64,000 nucleotides of DNA from Arabiibacter massiliensis (GTDB lineage: Bacteria; Actinomycetota; Coriobacteriia; Coriobacteriales; Eggerthellaceae): NCBI RefSeq assembly GCF_900169505.1, contig NZ_LT827021.1, positions 1,116,001-1,180,000 on the forward strand. The letters are read 5' to 3'. Made by a program: the position numbers and the translations under genes. Every line of letters begins with the position of its first letter. Position 1 is the stretch's first letter. The notes below the pieces were generated by a model. It saw only the letters and a list, made by a program, of their open reading frames with translations. It was not told the DNA's origin and did not search any database. Shown here in pieces: positions 33,899-43,197 of this stretch.

Positions 33899-34160
33899 GA
33901 ATCCCGCCCCACCAGGATAGCAACGCGATCCAGCGCGGAGATGGCGCGCATGGCGTCGATTCGCCGCATGGATCCAACGCGCTTCCATCGCGGCTCCAGC
34001 GCGGATCAAGCGGATATCCGACGTGGATCAAGCAGGAATCCAGCGCGGATCAAGCGGATTCCCAGCACTCGAGATCAGAGCCCTGCGCTTGCCGCCGCCC
34101 ACAGGCACTTCCGAAGATCGGATGGTGATTTCGTAACCGCCCGTTGAAGATGTCGGGGGC
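33899..34160. repeat. Degenerate short repeats in a 460-base gene-free stretch
   Basis: Between the toxin promoter and the gene at 34307 the sequence repeats CCAGCGCGGATCAAGCGGAT-like units (around 33930, 34000 and 34038). No convincing gene, tRNA or hairpin is seen in the rest of the gap. Confidence 0.4.
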
Positions 34161-34306
34161 GTTTTGTGAATCGGCGCGAACTCGGGTAGGCTGTAGGGAG
34201 GGGGATGCCGCCGAACCGTCCCACCAACGCTTCCGCCTCGCACCATCGACGCACTCACGGCGGCTTCCTGCCGATCGGTCCGAACCTGAAAGGAGAGGCC
34301 CTCATC

Positions 34307-34780
34307 ATGAAGAAGATCATCGGAGTGCTCCTCGGGCTCGTCGCCCTCGTCATCGTCGGCGTCGTGGGCGTGTTCGCCCTGTCGGGCCCCAACGCCGCGC
34401 CCGGCCCCGTCTCGGATGCGGCCAACGAGGCCAAGGCCGCCGTGACCAACGCGGCGCTCGACGCGAGCGGCGTCAAAGACCAGGTGAAGAACGCCATCGA
34501 CGCGAATCGCGACAGCATCGCCGCCGCCACCGGGCTCACCGACGAGCAGCTGGACGCCGCCATCGCCGACCTTGACATCGACAGCTGGCAGGCCGCCCCG
34601 CTGCCCGCGGACGCCAAGGCTGCGGGCACCGTCGAAGGCGCCTACGCCGGAATCGAGGGGACCATCACCACCTACGACGACCCCGGCTACGTCACGATAG
34701 AGGCTTACGGGCAGACCGTGACCCTCGAAGTACCCGAAAGCGCCCAGCAGTACCTCCCCTTCCTGGCCTACGCGCAGTAA
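34307..34780 (+). CDS. Membrane-anchored or secreted hypothetical protein
   Basis: The 157-residue protein has a signal or anchor at residues 1-25 (MKKIIGVLLGLVALVIVGVVGVFAL) without a lipobox cysteine. An Ala/Asp-rich helical region (VSDAANEAKAAVTNAALDASG) leads to a small beta-rich end (EGTITTYDDPGYVTIEAYGQTVTLEVPE). AAGGAGAGG precedes ATG 34307. It stands alone between the toxin-antitoxin pair and the amino acid transporter operon. I do not recognise the family. Confidence 0.7.
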   Translation: MKKIIGVLLGLVALVIVGVVGVFALSGPNAAPGPVSDAANEAKAAVTNAALDASGVKDQVKNAIDANRDSIAAATGLTDEQLDAAIADLDIDSWQAAPLPADAKAAGTVEGAYAGIEGTITTYDDPGYVTIEAYGQTVTLEVPESAQQYLPFLAYAQ

Positions 34781-34836
34781 GGCGAGATGAGAGAGGAGGG
34801 GGGGGGTTACCCGTCCCTTTGTCACCCCGTCCCTCC

Positions 34837-35499
34837 CTACGACGTGCGGGCCTCCTTCAGCTTCCGCTGGTAGGCGCGGACTATCTGGGAGAGCGTGAAG
34901 CACACGACGAAGTAGACGGCGGCCATGATGCCGAAGATGGCGAAGATCTGCGCGGTCGAGTTGTAGCTGTTCATGAGGATCATGCCGCGGCCCATGAGCT
35001 CCTGCAGCGCCATGGCGCCCCAGAGGTAGCTCGTGTCCTTGATGGTGGTCACGAACTGCGACAGCAGCGCCGGCACCATGTTGCGCAGCGCCTGCGGCAG
35101 GATGATGAGCAGGTAGGTCTGCACCGTGGAGAAGCCCTGCGAGCGAGCTGCCTCGTATTGGCCGTGCGGCACGCTGGCCAAACCTCCGCGCACGATCTCG
35201 GCGACGCTCGCGCTCGTGAACAGCGTGAACGCGAGCACGGCCGCCCCGATGGGCGGCAGCTGCGCCACGAAGAACGTGAACATGATCCACAGCAGCAAGG
35301 GCGTGTTCTTGAACACCTCGATGTAGGCCGTCGCGATGCCCCGCAGCGCGCGGACGTTCGACGTGCGCATGACCGAGATCACGGTGCCCAGCACGATGGA
35401 GCATGCGATGGCGAGCGCGCTGATGAGCAGCGTCATCCCGAGGCCCTGCAAGAGGAACCTCATGTTAACCCAGGTGAAGAGCGCGGCTATGTCGTTCAT
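34837..35499 (-). CDS. Polar amino acid ABC transporter permease (second)
   Basis: The 220-residue HisMQ-type permease has KNTPLLLWIMFTFF near residue 62 and the ATPase-contact EAARSQGFSTVQTYLLIILPQALRNMVP near 115-143. It has about five membrane spans. ATG 35499 overlaps the stop of the first permease gene (ATGA). It completes the operon of ATPase, binding protein and two permeases, where the two permeases form a heterodimeric channel. Confidence 0.92.
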   Translation of the reverse strand: MNDIAALFTWVNMRFLLQGLGMTLLISALAIACSIVLGTVISVMRTSNVRALRGIATAYIEVFKNTPLLLWIMFTFFVAQLPPIGAAVLAFTLFTSASVAEIVRGGLASVPHGQYEAARSQGFSTVQTYLLIILPQALRNMVPALLSQFVTTIKDTSYLWGAMALQELMGRGMILMNSYNSTAQIFAIFGIMAAVYFVVCFTLSQIVRAYQRKLKEARTS

Positions 35500-37058
35500 C
35501 GGTCCTCCTCCCGCCCCAGCTCGGCATCGTCGGCGGCGATGCGGCCGGCCTCGTCGGCCCCTTGGTCCAGCTTGACGTCGTCGGGCTCGGGAGTCTCGGG
35601 GCCGCCCGTCGCGACGCCGGCCTCCGCCGCGCGACGGCGCGCGGCCCGCTGCTGCCGCGCGACCGCATCCTCGGATTCGGCGTCGAAATCGGCTTCGTCG
35701 CGCGGGATGCGCACGTGGGCCAGGCGCTCGGCCGCGCCGCCGATCTCGCCGGGGACGGAAAGGTTGTCCAAAAAAGCGTCCTCGCCGAGGCGCGCCTCCA
35801 CGCGACGGCGCACGTCGCGCGTGATGCGGTCGCTCGTGGCCGTCTCGGCGCGCGAGGCCAGCGCCTCGTCGGCCTCGGCCGACCTGCGATGGCCCTTCGA
35901 CCTCAAGTCGCGCGCGCCCTCCGCGGCCGCGTCGAGCGTGGCCGGCATCGCCGCGCCCTCGGCGTCCACCGGCCCCTCCAGCCCGCGGCGGGCGGCCACG
36001 CGGCGCTCCAGCTTGCGATGCGCCTTCACGCGGCCCGACTTCGTGCGCATGGCGCGCGCGGCGCCGGCCTCGTCGCCGCCGCATTCCTCGGCGATCTCCT
36101 GGGCTATCTCGCGGCCTATCTCGTCGGCGATCTCGGCTGCCTGCCGCCCGGTGAACGCCTGCTCCAAGGGCCCGCGTCCGGCGGCGTCGGCCTCCTCGCC
36201 CAGCACGTGCAGCGGGTGGCGCGGCGAGGGCGCCTGCCGGGCCGGCGCGATGTCAACCGTGTCGAGCATGGTGTCCACGCCCGCGGCCATGGTGGCGGCC
36301 GCCGCGCGCCCGGTGATGTCGTGCGTGCCCGGCGTGACCTCCATGGCGTCCTCGCCCAAAGCCTCGCTCGCGTCGCCCGTGGCCAGGTGCCGGTGCGCGC
36401 GGGTGCGGCGCTCCAGGTAGAGCGCCAGACGCGACAGCGGGAAGCAGATGGCGAAGTACAGCAGCGCCGCCACCACGTACACGGGCCCGTAGTAGCTGGT
36501 GGAGCCCGCGAACGAGTTCGAGAAGTACATGAGCTCGCCGCCCGCGATGAGCGCGAGCACCGACGTGTTCTTCACGAGGTTCGCCGCCTGCACGGCCAGA
36601 GGCGGCATGATGATGCGGAACGCCTGCGGCAGGATGATGAGGAACATGGCCTGCCAGTACGAGAAGCCCTGGCTCTTCGCCGCCTCGAACTGACCGCGGT
36701 GGATGGACCCGATGCCGCTGCGCACCACCTCCGAGATGTAGCCGCCGTGGTAGATGCCGATGGCCAGCACGCCTATCCAGAACGCCGCGAGCGAGAGCCC
36801 CAGCAGCGGGAAGATGGCGTAGAACACGAACACCTGCAGAAGCAGCGGCACGTTCTGCACCACCTCCACGTACACGCGGGTGACCCAGCGCAGCACCGGG
36901 ATGCGCGACACCGACAGCACGCCGAACAGGATGCCGAGCGCAAGCGCGATGACCAGGGCGAGCGCGGAGATGCCCACCGTGGTGCCGAATGCGGCCAGGA
37001 TATCGGGCCAGCGCTGGAAGAGCGCCTCCCACTTGTAGGGTGCGAAGATCTCAAGCAT
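35496..37058 (-). CDS. Polar amino acid ABC transporter permease with a ~290-residue C-terminal extension
   Basis: Residues 1-230 are a normal HisMQ-type permease, with VQNVPLLLQVFVFYAIFP near 70 and EAAKSQGFSYWQAMFLIILPQAFRIIMP near 130. Then a charged, low-complexity region of about 290 residues runs to residue 520. It is rich in Ala, Glu, Asp and Arg (EIADEIGREIAQEIAEECGGDEAG, SRAETATSDRITRDVRRRVEARLGED) and has no membrane segment. It should be cytoplasmic. Typical members end near 220-235 residues. ATG 37058 overlaps the binding-protein gene by 8 bases. The reading frame and codon use continue normally through the tail. Confidence 0.88.
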   Translation of the reverse strand: MLEIFAPYKWEALFQRWPDILAAFGTTVGISALALVIALALGILFGVLSVSRIPVLRWVTRVYVEVVQNVPLLLQVFVFYAIFPLLGLSLAAFWIGVLAIGIYHGGYISEVVRSGIGSIHRGQFEAAKSQGFSYWQAMFLIILPQAFRIIMPPLAVQAANLVKNTSVLALIAGGELMYFSNSFAGSTSYYGPVYVVAALLYFAICFPLSRLALYLERRTRAHRHLATGDASEALGEDAMEVTPGTHDITGRAAAATMAAGVDTMLDTVDIAPARQAPSPRHPLHVLGEEADAAGRGPLEQAFTGRQAAEIADEIGREIAQEIAEECGGDEAGAARAMRTKSGRVKAHRKLERRVAARRGLEGPVDAEGAAMPATLDAAAEGARDLRSKGHRRSAEADEALASRAETATSDRITRDVRRRVEARLGEDAFLDNLSVPGEIGGAAERLAHVRIPRDEADFDAESEDAVARQQRAARRRAAEAGVATGGPETPEPDDVKLDQGADEAGRIAADDAELGREEDR

Positions 37059-37851
37059 CGCCGCCACCCGCTTCCGGCTTCTCGGTGGCCAGGCCCCAGC
37101 GCTCGTAGAGCGCATCCAGCGTGCCGTCGTCGGCCATGGCGCCGATGGCTGCGTCGATCTGGGCGGCCAGCTCCACGTTGGACTTCTTCGTGGCCACGCC
37201 GTACTCCTGCGGCGCGAACTGCGTATCGAGCAGCATAGTGGAGCCGTCAACGTAGCCGTTCAGGATGGAGCGGTCCACCGAGAACGCGTCCACCCGGCCC
37301 GTGACCAGCGCTATCTTGATCTCCGGGTACGTGGAGTACTCGGCGAAGCTCATGGAGATGCCTATCTCGTCGCCCGCGGCGGTCAACTTGTCGCGCGTGG
37401 TGGCCGACAGCGCCACGCCCACGGTCTTGCCGTCCAAGTCGCGCAGGTCGGCGATGCCCGAGGACTTCTTCACCAGCACGCCGATGTGGTCGGTGTAGTA
37501 GGGCCGCGAGAAGTTGTAGCTCTTCTTGCGCGCCTCGGTGATGGTGAACGTGGCCAGCGTGGCGTCGAGGGTGTTGTTGTCGAGCATCGCGCCGCGCGTG
37601 GTGACGTTCACGCCCGTCACCTTGAGCGCGTCGGGGCTGCCCTTGATGCGTTTGGCCAGCTCGCGGGCGATGTCCACCTCCATGCCTTCGATGTTGCCCG
37701 TCTCGGGGTTCTGGAAGCCGAAGCCCGGCACGTCGATCTTCGTGCCCACGCGCAGCACGTCGGGGTTCGCCACGCAGCCGGCGAGGCCCCCGAGGGCGAG
37801 CGTCGCAGCGGCCAGCGCCGACGTGCGGATGAATGTCCGTCTCGATATCAT
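37051..37851 (-). CDS. Amino acid ABC transporter substrate-binding lipoprotein
   Basis: The 266-residue family-3 solute-binding protein has a signal peptide with lipobox LGGLAGC (Cys26). It also has SRRTFIR, a twin-arginine-like motif. The mature part has MEVDIARELAKRI near residue 58, LDATLATFTITEARKKSYNFSRPYY near 95-120 and FSVDRSILNGY. It should capture a polar amino acid (glutamine, glutamate or aspartate type) for the two permeases downstream. It follows the ATPase gene by 9 bases. Confidence 0.93.
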   Translation of the reverse strand: MISRRTFIRTSALAAATLALGGLAGCVANPDVLRVGTKIDVPGFGFQNPETGNIEGMEVDIARELAKRIKGSPDALKVTGVNVTTRGAMLDNNTLDATLATFTITEARKKSYNFSRPYYTDHIGVLVKKSSGIADLRDLDGKTVGVALSATTRDKLTAAGDEIGISMSFAEYSTYPEIKIALVTGRVDAFSVDRSILNGYVDGSTMLLDTQFAPQEYGVATKKSNVELAAQIDAAIGAMADDGTLDALYERWGLATEKPEAGGGDA

Positions 37852-37860
37852 GGCGCGCCC

Positions 37861-38592
<732 letters not shown>

Positions 38593-38732
38593 GTCGATGA
38601 ACCTCCCGTATTCGATGGCGAGTGCATCGGCCAGTCTAGCACGCACGCCATCGTCCCAGATGGCATGCAGGTTACGGAAGCTTCACGAAAGCGAAATCAG
38701 TCACGCCTAGCGCAAAATCGGCACGTGCCGTT

Positions 38733-38777
38733 GTCATCCTATGGGCGGAGCGCGCCAGCGCGGAGTCGAAGGATGAC
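38733..38777. repeat. REP-type repeat, single compact copy
   Basis: GTCATCCTATGGGCGGAGCG continues to GCGGAGTCGAAGGATGAC, giving inverted ends GTCATCCT/AGGATGAC. Its inner sequence matches the right half found beside the IS element at 10227. Confidence 0.75.
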
Positions 38778-38854
38778 AGAGGGGGCCGTCGACGCCTCCG
38801 CCCTGACAGAGAGGGTGCCTTTAAAAGATGACCTGTAAGCTTATGTCAATTTCT

Positions 38855-38961
38855 TTCGGCTGTGGTACGGATTCGGGCCCTGCGCGAAGTTGCGGCGCTC
38901 GCTACGCAGCGTTTCCCCAGGTCGCATTTTGCGATCGCGACTCGCTTATGCCACAGCCGAA
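38855..38961. repeat. Long inverted-repeat element, copy H
   Basis: Short arms TTCGGCTGTGG (38855-38865) and CCACAGCCGAA (38951-38961) are perfect, and AAATT-type flanks extend them weakly. The loop contains CGCAGCGTTTCCCCAGGTCG from 38905, sharing 22 identical bases with copy G, 11 kb away. It sits between the amino acid transporter operon and the NatAB-like operon. Confidence 0.72.
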
Positions 38962-38990
38962 AATTCCTGCCACTTCGTCTGCGGGTCCGC

Positions 38991-40163
38991 CTAGCGGGCG
39001 AACATCAGGCGCTCGCTGTTGAACATGCGCTGGAGCACCAGCACGCCCGCGCCCGTGAAGGCGAGGTTCGCCGCCACGCACACCGTGATGTTCACCGGCT
39101 GGAAATCGAACGTGAAGATGCCGATCATGGCCTGCACGCTGTTGTACAGCGGGATGAGGTAGTACCACCAATCGGCCTGGGCCTCGCCGAACATCCCTAA
39201 GATGCCCACCAGCATGACCACTATCATGAGCGGCGTCAGATACATCGACGCCTCCTTCACACCCTTCGCCAGCGCCGACACCACGGTGATCAGCATGACG
39301 ATGACGAGCGTCGTGGAGATAACCACCACGGCCAGAAGCAGGTACTCCATCGGGCCGTACACGTTCACGTCGATCATCCCCTGCGCCAGGCTCGGCAGGC
39401 CCGCAAGGATGCCTATCAGGCTGGATACGGCGATAGCCAGCCCGATGAGCGTGATGGCCAGCACCTTGCCCAGCGCGATGTCGCGCCGGCGCACGGGCGT
39501 GGCCAGAAGCGTGGCCATGGTGCCGCGCTCCTTCTCGCCCGCCACCGACTCGGCCGCAATGGACATGCAGCTGCTGAACAGGAAGATGAGCAGCAGCATG
39601 GGCACGATGGACACCACGAGCGAGCCGGCGACGTCGCGCTTGTCGGCCACGTCGTAGGCGCCCTGTCCCGCGTTCACGTCGAAGCGGTTCGCCAGCGACG
39701 ACTCGTAGCCGTCCAGCACGTCGCGCAGCGCGGCGAAGGCGGCCTGCGAATCGGGGTCGGTGGAGTCGTAGTAGATCTCCACCTGCGGAGCAGGCTTGCC
39801 CGAAGCGGGGTCGTAGGAGGCCACGGCCTCGTCGAAGCCCTCGGGGAACACGGCGAACGCCTTCACGTCGCCCTGGTCGATGCGCTCGCGCATGTCCTGC
39901 GCGCTCGGCGCCGTGGGCTCGTCGCTCACCCGCAGCACCGTGTCGGCCGCCAGGGAGCGCACGCTCTCGGGCAGGTTCACCGCGGCCACCGCAGGCGGCT
40001 TGGCCATGTCGGGCTTGGACATGTCGGCTATCACGTTGCCCATGACGCTCCACATGGCGAAGATGAGCACGCCCGGCAGCACGATGGAGACGAGCGCCGA
40101 CACCCGGTTGCTGAAGAACCGCGCCAGCTCCTTCCTGGTTATCGTGAGCACGTTGCCCTTCAT
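38991..40163 (-). CDS. ABC-2 type permease (NatB-like)
   Basis: The 390-residue protein has one N-terminal span (about residues 20-45). A large extracytoplasmic domain follows (about 50-175), then five or six spans from about 180. The motif SIAAESVAGEKERGTMATLLATPVRRRDIALGKVLAI near 200-235 is the hallmark of NatB/YhgE-type ABC-2 exporters. The ATG overlaps the ATPase stop (ATGA). NatAB exports sodium in Bacillus; the substrate here is not established. Confidence 0.88.
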   Translation of the reverse strand: MKGNVLTITRKELARFFSNRVSALVSIVLPGVLIFAMWSVMGNVIADMSKPDMAKPPAVAAVNLPESVRSLAADTVLRVSDEPTAPSAQDMRERIDQGDVKAFAVFPEGFDEAVASYDPASGKPAPQVEIYYDSTDPDSQAAFAALRDVLDGYESSLANRFDVNAGQGAYDVADKRDVAGSLVVSIVPMLLLIFLFSSCMSIAAESVAGEKERGTMATLLATPVRRRDIALGKVLAITLIGLAIAVSSLIGILAGLPSLAQGMIDVNVYGPMEYLLLAVVVISTTLVIVMLITVVSALAKGVKEASMYLTPLMIVVMLVGILGMFGEAQADWWYYLIPLYNSVQAMIGIFTFDFQPVNITVCVAANLAFTGAGVLVLQRMFNSERLMFAR

Positions 40164-40936
40164 GACGCCTCCCCCACCGTCTGCGCGTACAGGTCGAAGA
40201 ACGCGTCCTCAAGCGCGCGGCCGCCCGTGACCTCCGGCAGCGTGCCGCTGGCGGCCATGCGCCCGTCGATGATCACGCCCACGCGGTCGCACACCTTCTC
40301 CACCAGGCTGAATATGTGCGTGGACAAAAGCACCGTGCGGCCCTCGCCTTTAAGCTCAACCAGAAAGTCGGTGACCGTCTTGGCCGTGAGCACGTCCAGG
40401 CCGTTCGTGGGCTCATCGAACACGATGACGCGCGGGTCATGCGCAAGCGACATGGCGAGCGAGGTCTTCTGCTTCATGCCGGTGGACAGGTCGGCCACCT
40501 TCGTCTGCGCGAACGCGTCGATGCCGAAGCGGCCGAACAGCGCCCGCTTGCGCTCGTCGCGCACGGCAGGCGCCACATGGTGCAGCTCGCTGAAGAAGTC
40601 GAACAGGTAGTCGGGCGAGAACACGTCCTCCAACTTGAGCTCGCTGGTGAGGAAGCCTATCTTCGCGCGCACCGCCATGGGGTCGGACACCACCGAAGAC
40701 CCCTCCACCAGCGCGTCGCCCTCGTCGGGCTTCACGAGCGCCGCGAGCATGCGCAGCGTGGTGGTCTTGCCGGCGCCGTTGGGGCCCAGAAGGCCGTATA
40801 TCTCGCCGGGAAACACGTCGAACGATAGACCGTCGACGGCGGTTTTCGTGCGGGCGTCGGTGCGGTCGATCTTACGCTGCTTGGCCGAGAGCCTGAAGGT
40901 CTTTTTCAGGCCCTGCACGGAAATGGATGGCTCCAT
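40160..40936 (-). CDS. ABC transporter ATP-binding protein (NatA-like)
   Basis: The 258-residue ATPase has Walker A GPNGAGKTTTLRML near residue 50, GFLTSELKLEDVFSP, signature LSTGMKQKTSLAMSLAHDP near 150 and Walker B VIVFDEPTNGLDV. An insertion with KQRKIDRTDARTKT near residue 20 is usual for NatA-type proteins. It drives the overlapping permease gene product. Confidence 0.92.
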   Translation of the reverse strand: MEPSISVQGLKKTFRLSAKQRKIDRTDARTKTAVDGLSFDVFPGEIYGLLGPNGAGKTTTLRMLAALVKPDEGDALVEGSSVVSDPMAVRAKIGFLTSELKLEDVFSPDYLFDFFSELHHVAPAVRDERKRALFGRFGIDAFAQTKVADLSTGMKQKTSLAMSLAHDPRVIVFDEPTNGLDVLTAKTVTDFLVELKGEGRTVLLSTHIFSLVEKVCDRVGVIIDGRMAASGTLPEVTGGRALEDAFFDLYAQTVGEAS

Positions 40937-40967
40937 CGGCTCCGCCTTTCGGGGTCGGTGTCGGGCC

Positions 40968-42359
40968 TCACGCCGCCGTCGCGGCCGGCTCGGGGTCCTC
41001 GGCGGCGTCGGCCTTCGCCTTCGCGGCCTCGGCCTCCTCGCGCTCCAGCACGCGCTGCATGGCGGCGATGGCGCACTCTATCATGCCGTCGTCGGGCTCG
41101 TTGGTGGTGAGGTACTGCATCTGCATGCCAGGCCACAGCACCACCTTCACCAGCGGGTTGTCCGGGTGGCTGCCCGCCCACTTCACCGTGATCTCGTACG
41201 AGATGCCGGCGATCACGGGCATGAGCAGGATGCGCACGAGGATGACCAGCGCCAGCTTCGGCGCGCCGTCGGGCACGCCCCACGCCTCGATGAGCCCGTT
41301 GATGGGCGTCACCGTGTACACGAAGATGGCGATGACCATCACCATGATGAGGAACGCCGTGCCGCAGCGCACGTGCAGGCGCGGGAAGCTGCGGGCGTTC
41401 TCGGGCGTGAGGGGCAGGCCGTGCTCGTAGCAGTGGATGGTCTTGTGCTCGGCGCCGTGGTAGCCGAACATGCGCTTGATGTCCTGCATGCGCCCGATGA
41501 GCCACAGGTAGAACACGAACACGGCCACGCGCAGCAGGCCGTCCACGATGTTCCAGAGCACCGTGTTCTGGTCGTACTCGCCCACGATGAGGTTCGTGAT
41601 GAACGCCGGCGCCACGATGAACAGCACCACGCCCAGCACGAGCCCGAGCACCATGGAGATAGCCATCTCCTTCTTCCCGAACTCCGCCTCCTCGTCCAAG
41701 AACGACTTCTTCGCCGGCGCGGGTTCGGCCTGCGCCTCCTCCACCACCTCAAGCGACGTCTGCGCCCCCAGCGCATCGATCACCGCGTCCGGCCGCCCGA
41801 AGTCGTCCCTCCACGAGAATCCCCCCTCCTCAGCGAGCGAGCCGATCGGGCTCCCCTCAACGTCGGAAACCGCCCCCTCCGCAGCGAAGGAGCCCCCAGC
41901 GCCCTCGGAGCGGAGGGGGTCGGCATCGTCCACCAAGCGAGTTCCGCACGAGCCGGACAGCCCAGTGGGCTGTCCGTGCGAGCAGGACTGTTCGAGCGAC
42001 TGGGCGGTGCCGGCCCCCTCCGCGGACTCGCGAGCAGAACAGGCAGCCTCATCAGGTTCATCTTCCGCAAACGCATGCTCGGCGGCGATCTCGAGCGCCT
42101 TGAAGCCCAGCACGAGCGACTCCACGAGCGCCCGGCAGCCCCGCACGAGCGGCCAGTGCATCCATCCGCGGCCGGCGCGGCCGCTCGCCAGGTCGTGCTC
42201 CTCCACGTAGATGCCGCCGGAGGGCTCGCGCACGGCCACCGACCAGTTGTACTTGCCGCGCATCATGATGCCCTCGAGCAGCGCCTGGCCGCCCACGTGG
42301 GTCTTGAGCGCGCCGTCCTCTTTGAACGCGCGCGACAGATCACTCTTCTGCTCGGCCAT
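40968..42359 (-). CDS. DUF1385 (YqhQ-like) membrane protein with large internal insertion
   Basis: Residues 1-95 (HVGGQALLEGIMMRGKYNWSVAVR, PLVRGCRALVESLVLGFKAL) and residues 240-440 (multiple spans, MFGYHGAEHKTIHCYEHG, FPRLHVRCGTAFLIMVM) are a DUF1385/YqhQ protein, normally about 300-320 residues. Between them about 130 low-complexity residues (SCSHGQPTGLSGSCGTRLVDD, AAEGAVSDVEGSPIGS) are inserted. Their DNA is made of palindromes (41873-41919, 41954-41976), suggesting an in-frame repeat insertion. Function is unknown. thyX ends 4 bases before the start codon. Confidence 0.88.
   Translation of the reverse strand: MAEQKSDLSRAFKEDGALKTHVGGQALLEGIMMRGKYNWSVAVREPSGGIYVEEHDLASGRAGRGWMHWPLVRGCRALVESLVLGFKALEIAAEHAFAEDEPDEAACSARESAEGAGTAQSLEQSCSHGQPTGLSGSCGTRLVDDADPLRSEGAGGSFAAEGAVSDVEGSPIGSLAEEGGFSWRDDFGRPDAVIDALGAQTSLEVVEEAQAEPAPAKKSFLDEEAEFGKKEMAISMVLGLVLGVVLFIVAPAFITNLIVGEYDQNTVLWNIVDGLLRVAVFVFYLWLIGRMQDIKRMFGYHGAEHKTIHCYEHGLPLTPENARSFPRLHVRCGTAFLIMVMVIAIFVYTVTPINGLIEAWGVPDGAPKLALVILVRILLMPVIAGISYEITVKWAGSHPDNPLVKVVLWPGMQMQYLTTNEPDDGMIECAIAAMQRVLEREEAEAAKAKADAAEDPEPAATAA
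41873..41976. repeat. Palindromic repeats inside the DUF1385 gene
   Basis: CCCCCTCCGC (41873-41882) pairs with GCGGAGGGGG (41910-41919). CGGACAGCCC (41954-41963) pairs with GGGCTGTCCG (41967-41976). Both lie in the low-complexity insertion of the gene. Confidence 0.6.
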
Positions 42360-42362
42360 CGT

Positions 42363-43043
42363 CTAGCCCCTCGTCACGCGAGGATAGGGGTTGCCGCAGG
42401 TCATCTTGCCCTCGGGGCACGCGCCGCGCACGCAGGGCGCGCCGGCGTCCATGAACACGAACGGCGCCGTGGGCCGCGCGAGCTCGAGCATCCGGTGCGC
42501 CATGTCGCGGATCTCCCACTGCGCGCGGTTGCAGCAGCGCAAGGAGAAGAAGTGCAGCAGCTCGCGCACGTTCATGGTGATGACGATCTTCGTCTCGGCG
42601 GCATTGGGCAAGAGGTAGCGCGCGTCCTCGGCGGGCACGCCGGCGTCCAGCAGCGCCCGGTAGGCCTCCTGCGCCTTCGCCACGGCCTCGTCGAAAAGCG
42701 CGCTCGTCGCCTCGTCGGCCGCGATGCTCTCCGGCTTCACCACGGCCACGCCGTCCGCGAACTTCACGTAGCGCTGGCTCTGCTGGTTGAAGCTGGCGAT
42801 GCGGTGGCGCACCAGCTGGTGCGTGAGCGCGCGCGACACGCCGTCCACGGCGAAGGTGTAGCTCGCGTGCTCGAGCGTGGAGAAGTGGCCGCTGGCCATG
42901 ATGGTGGAGAGCACGCTCTTCACGCGCTCCTCGGGCATGGTCTCCATGAGCTCGGCCGCGCCCACGGGCGCGTAGCACAGGCGCGCCGCCGTGGCGATGG
43001 CGCGCTCCGGATCGGGCGTGTGGTAGAGCAGTTCGACGTGCAT
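42363..43043 (-). CDS. thyX: Flavin-dependent thymidylate synthase
   Basis: The 226-residue enzyme makes dTMP from dUMP with FAD and methylenetetrahydrofolate. The ThyX signature RHRIASFNQQSQRY lies near residue 80, preceded by STLEHASYTFAVDGVSR and followed by LLPNAAETKIVITMNVRELLHFFSLR. ATG 43043 is chosen because GAGGAG stands 10 bases upstream; ATG 43052 would be only one base from that site. It replaces ThyA and feeds the thymidylate kinase encoded at 25031. Confidence 0.95.
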   Translation of the reverse strand: MHVELLYHTPDPERAIATAARLCYAPVGAAELMETMPEERVKSVLSTIMASGHFSTLEHASYTFAVDGVSRALTHQLVRHRIASFNQQSQRYVKFADGVAVVKPESIAADEATSALFDEAVAKAQEAYRALLDAGVPAEDARYLLPNAAETKIVITMNVRELLHFFSLRCCNRAQWEIRDMAHRMLELARPTAPFVFMDAGAPCVRGACPEGKMTCGNPYPRVTRG

Positions 43044-43197
43044 GGGCTCCATACTCCTCAATCAAGAAGAATTACGGCAGATCGGGCGGTTCCCGCGCCC
43101 CTCCGCGCTCTCGTTCGCTACTATGGTACCCGAAACGACCGGCCGATGGCGGCGCGAGTCGTCCGCCCTCAAGCACCCTCCACGCGAAAGGCACGCC

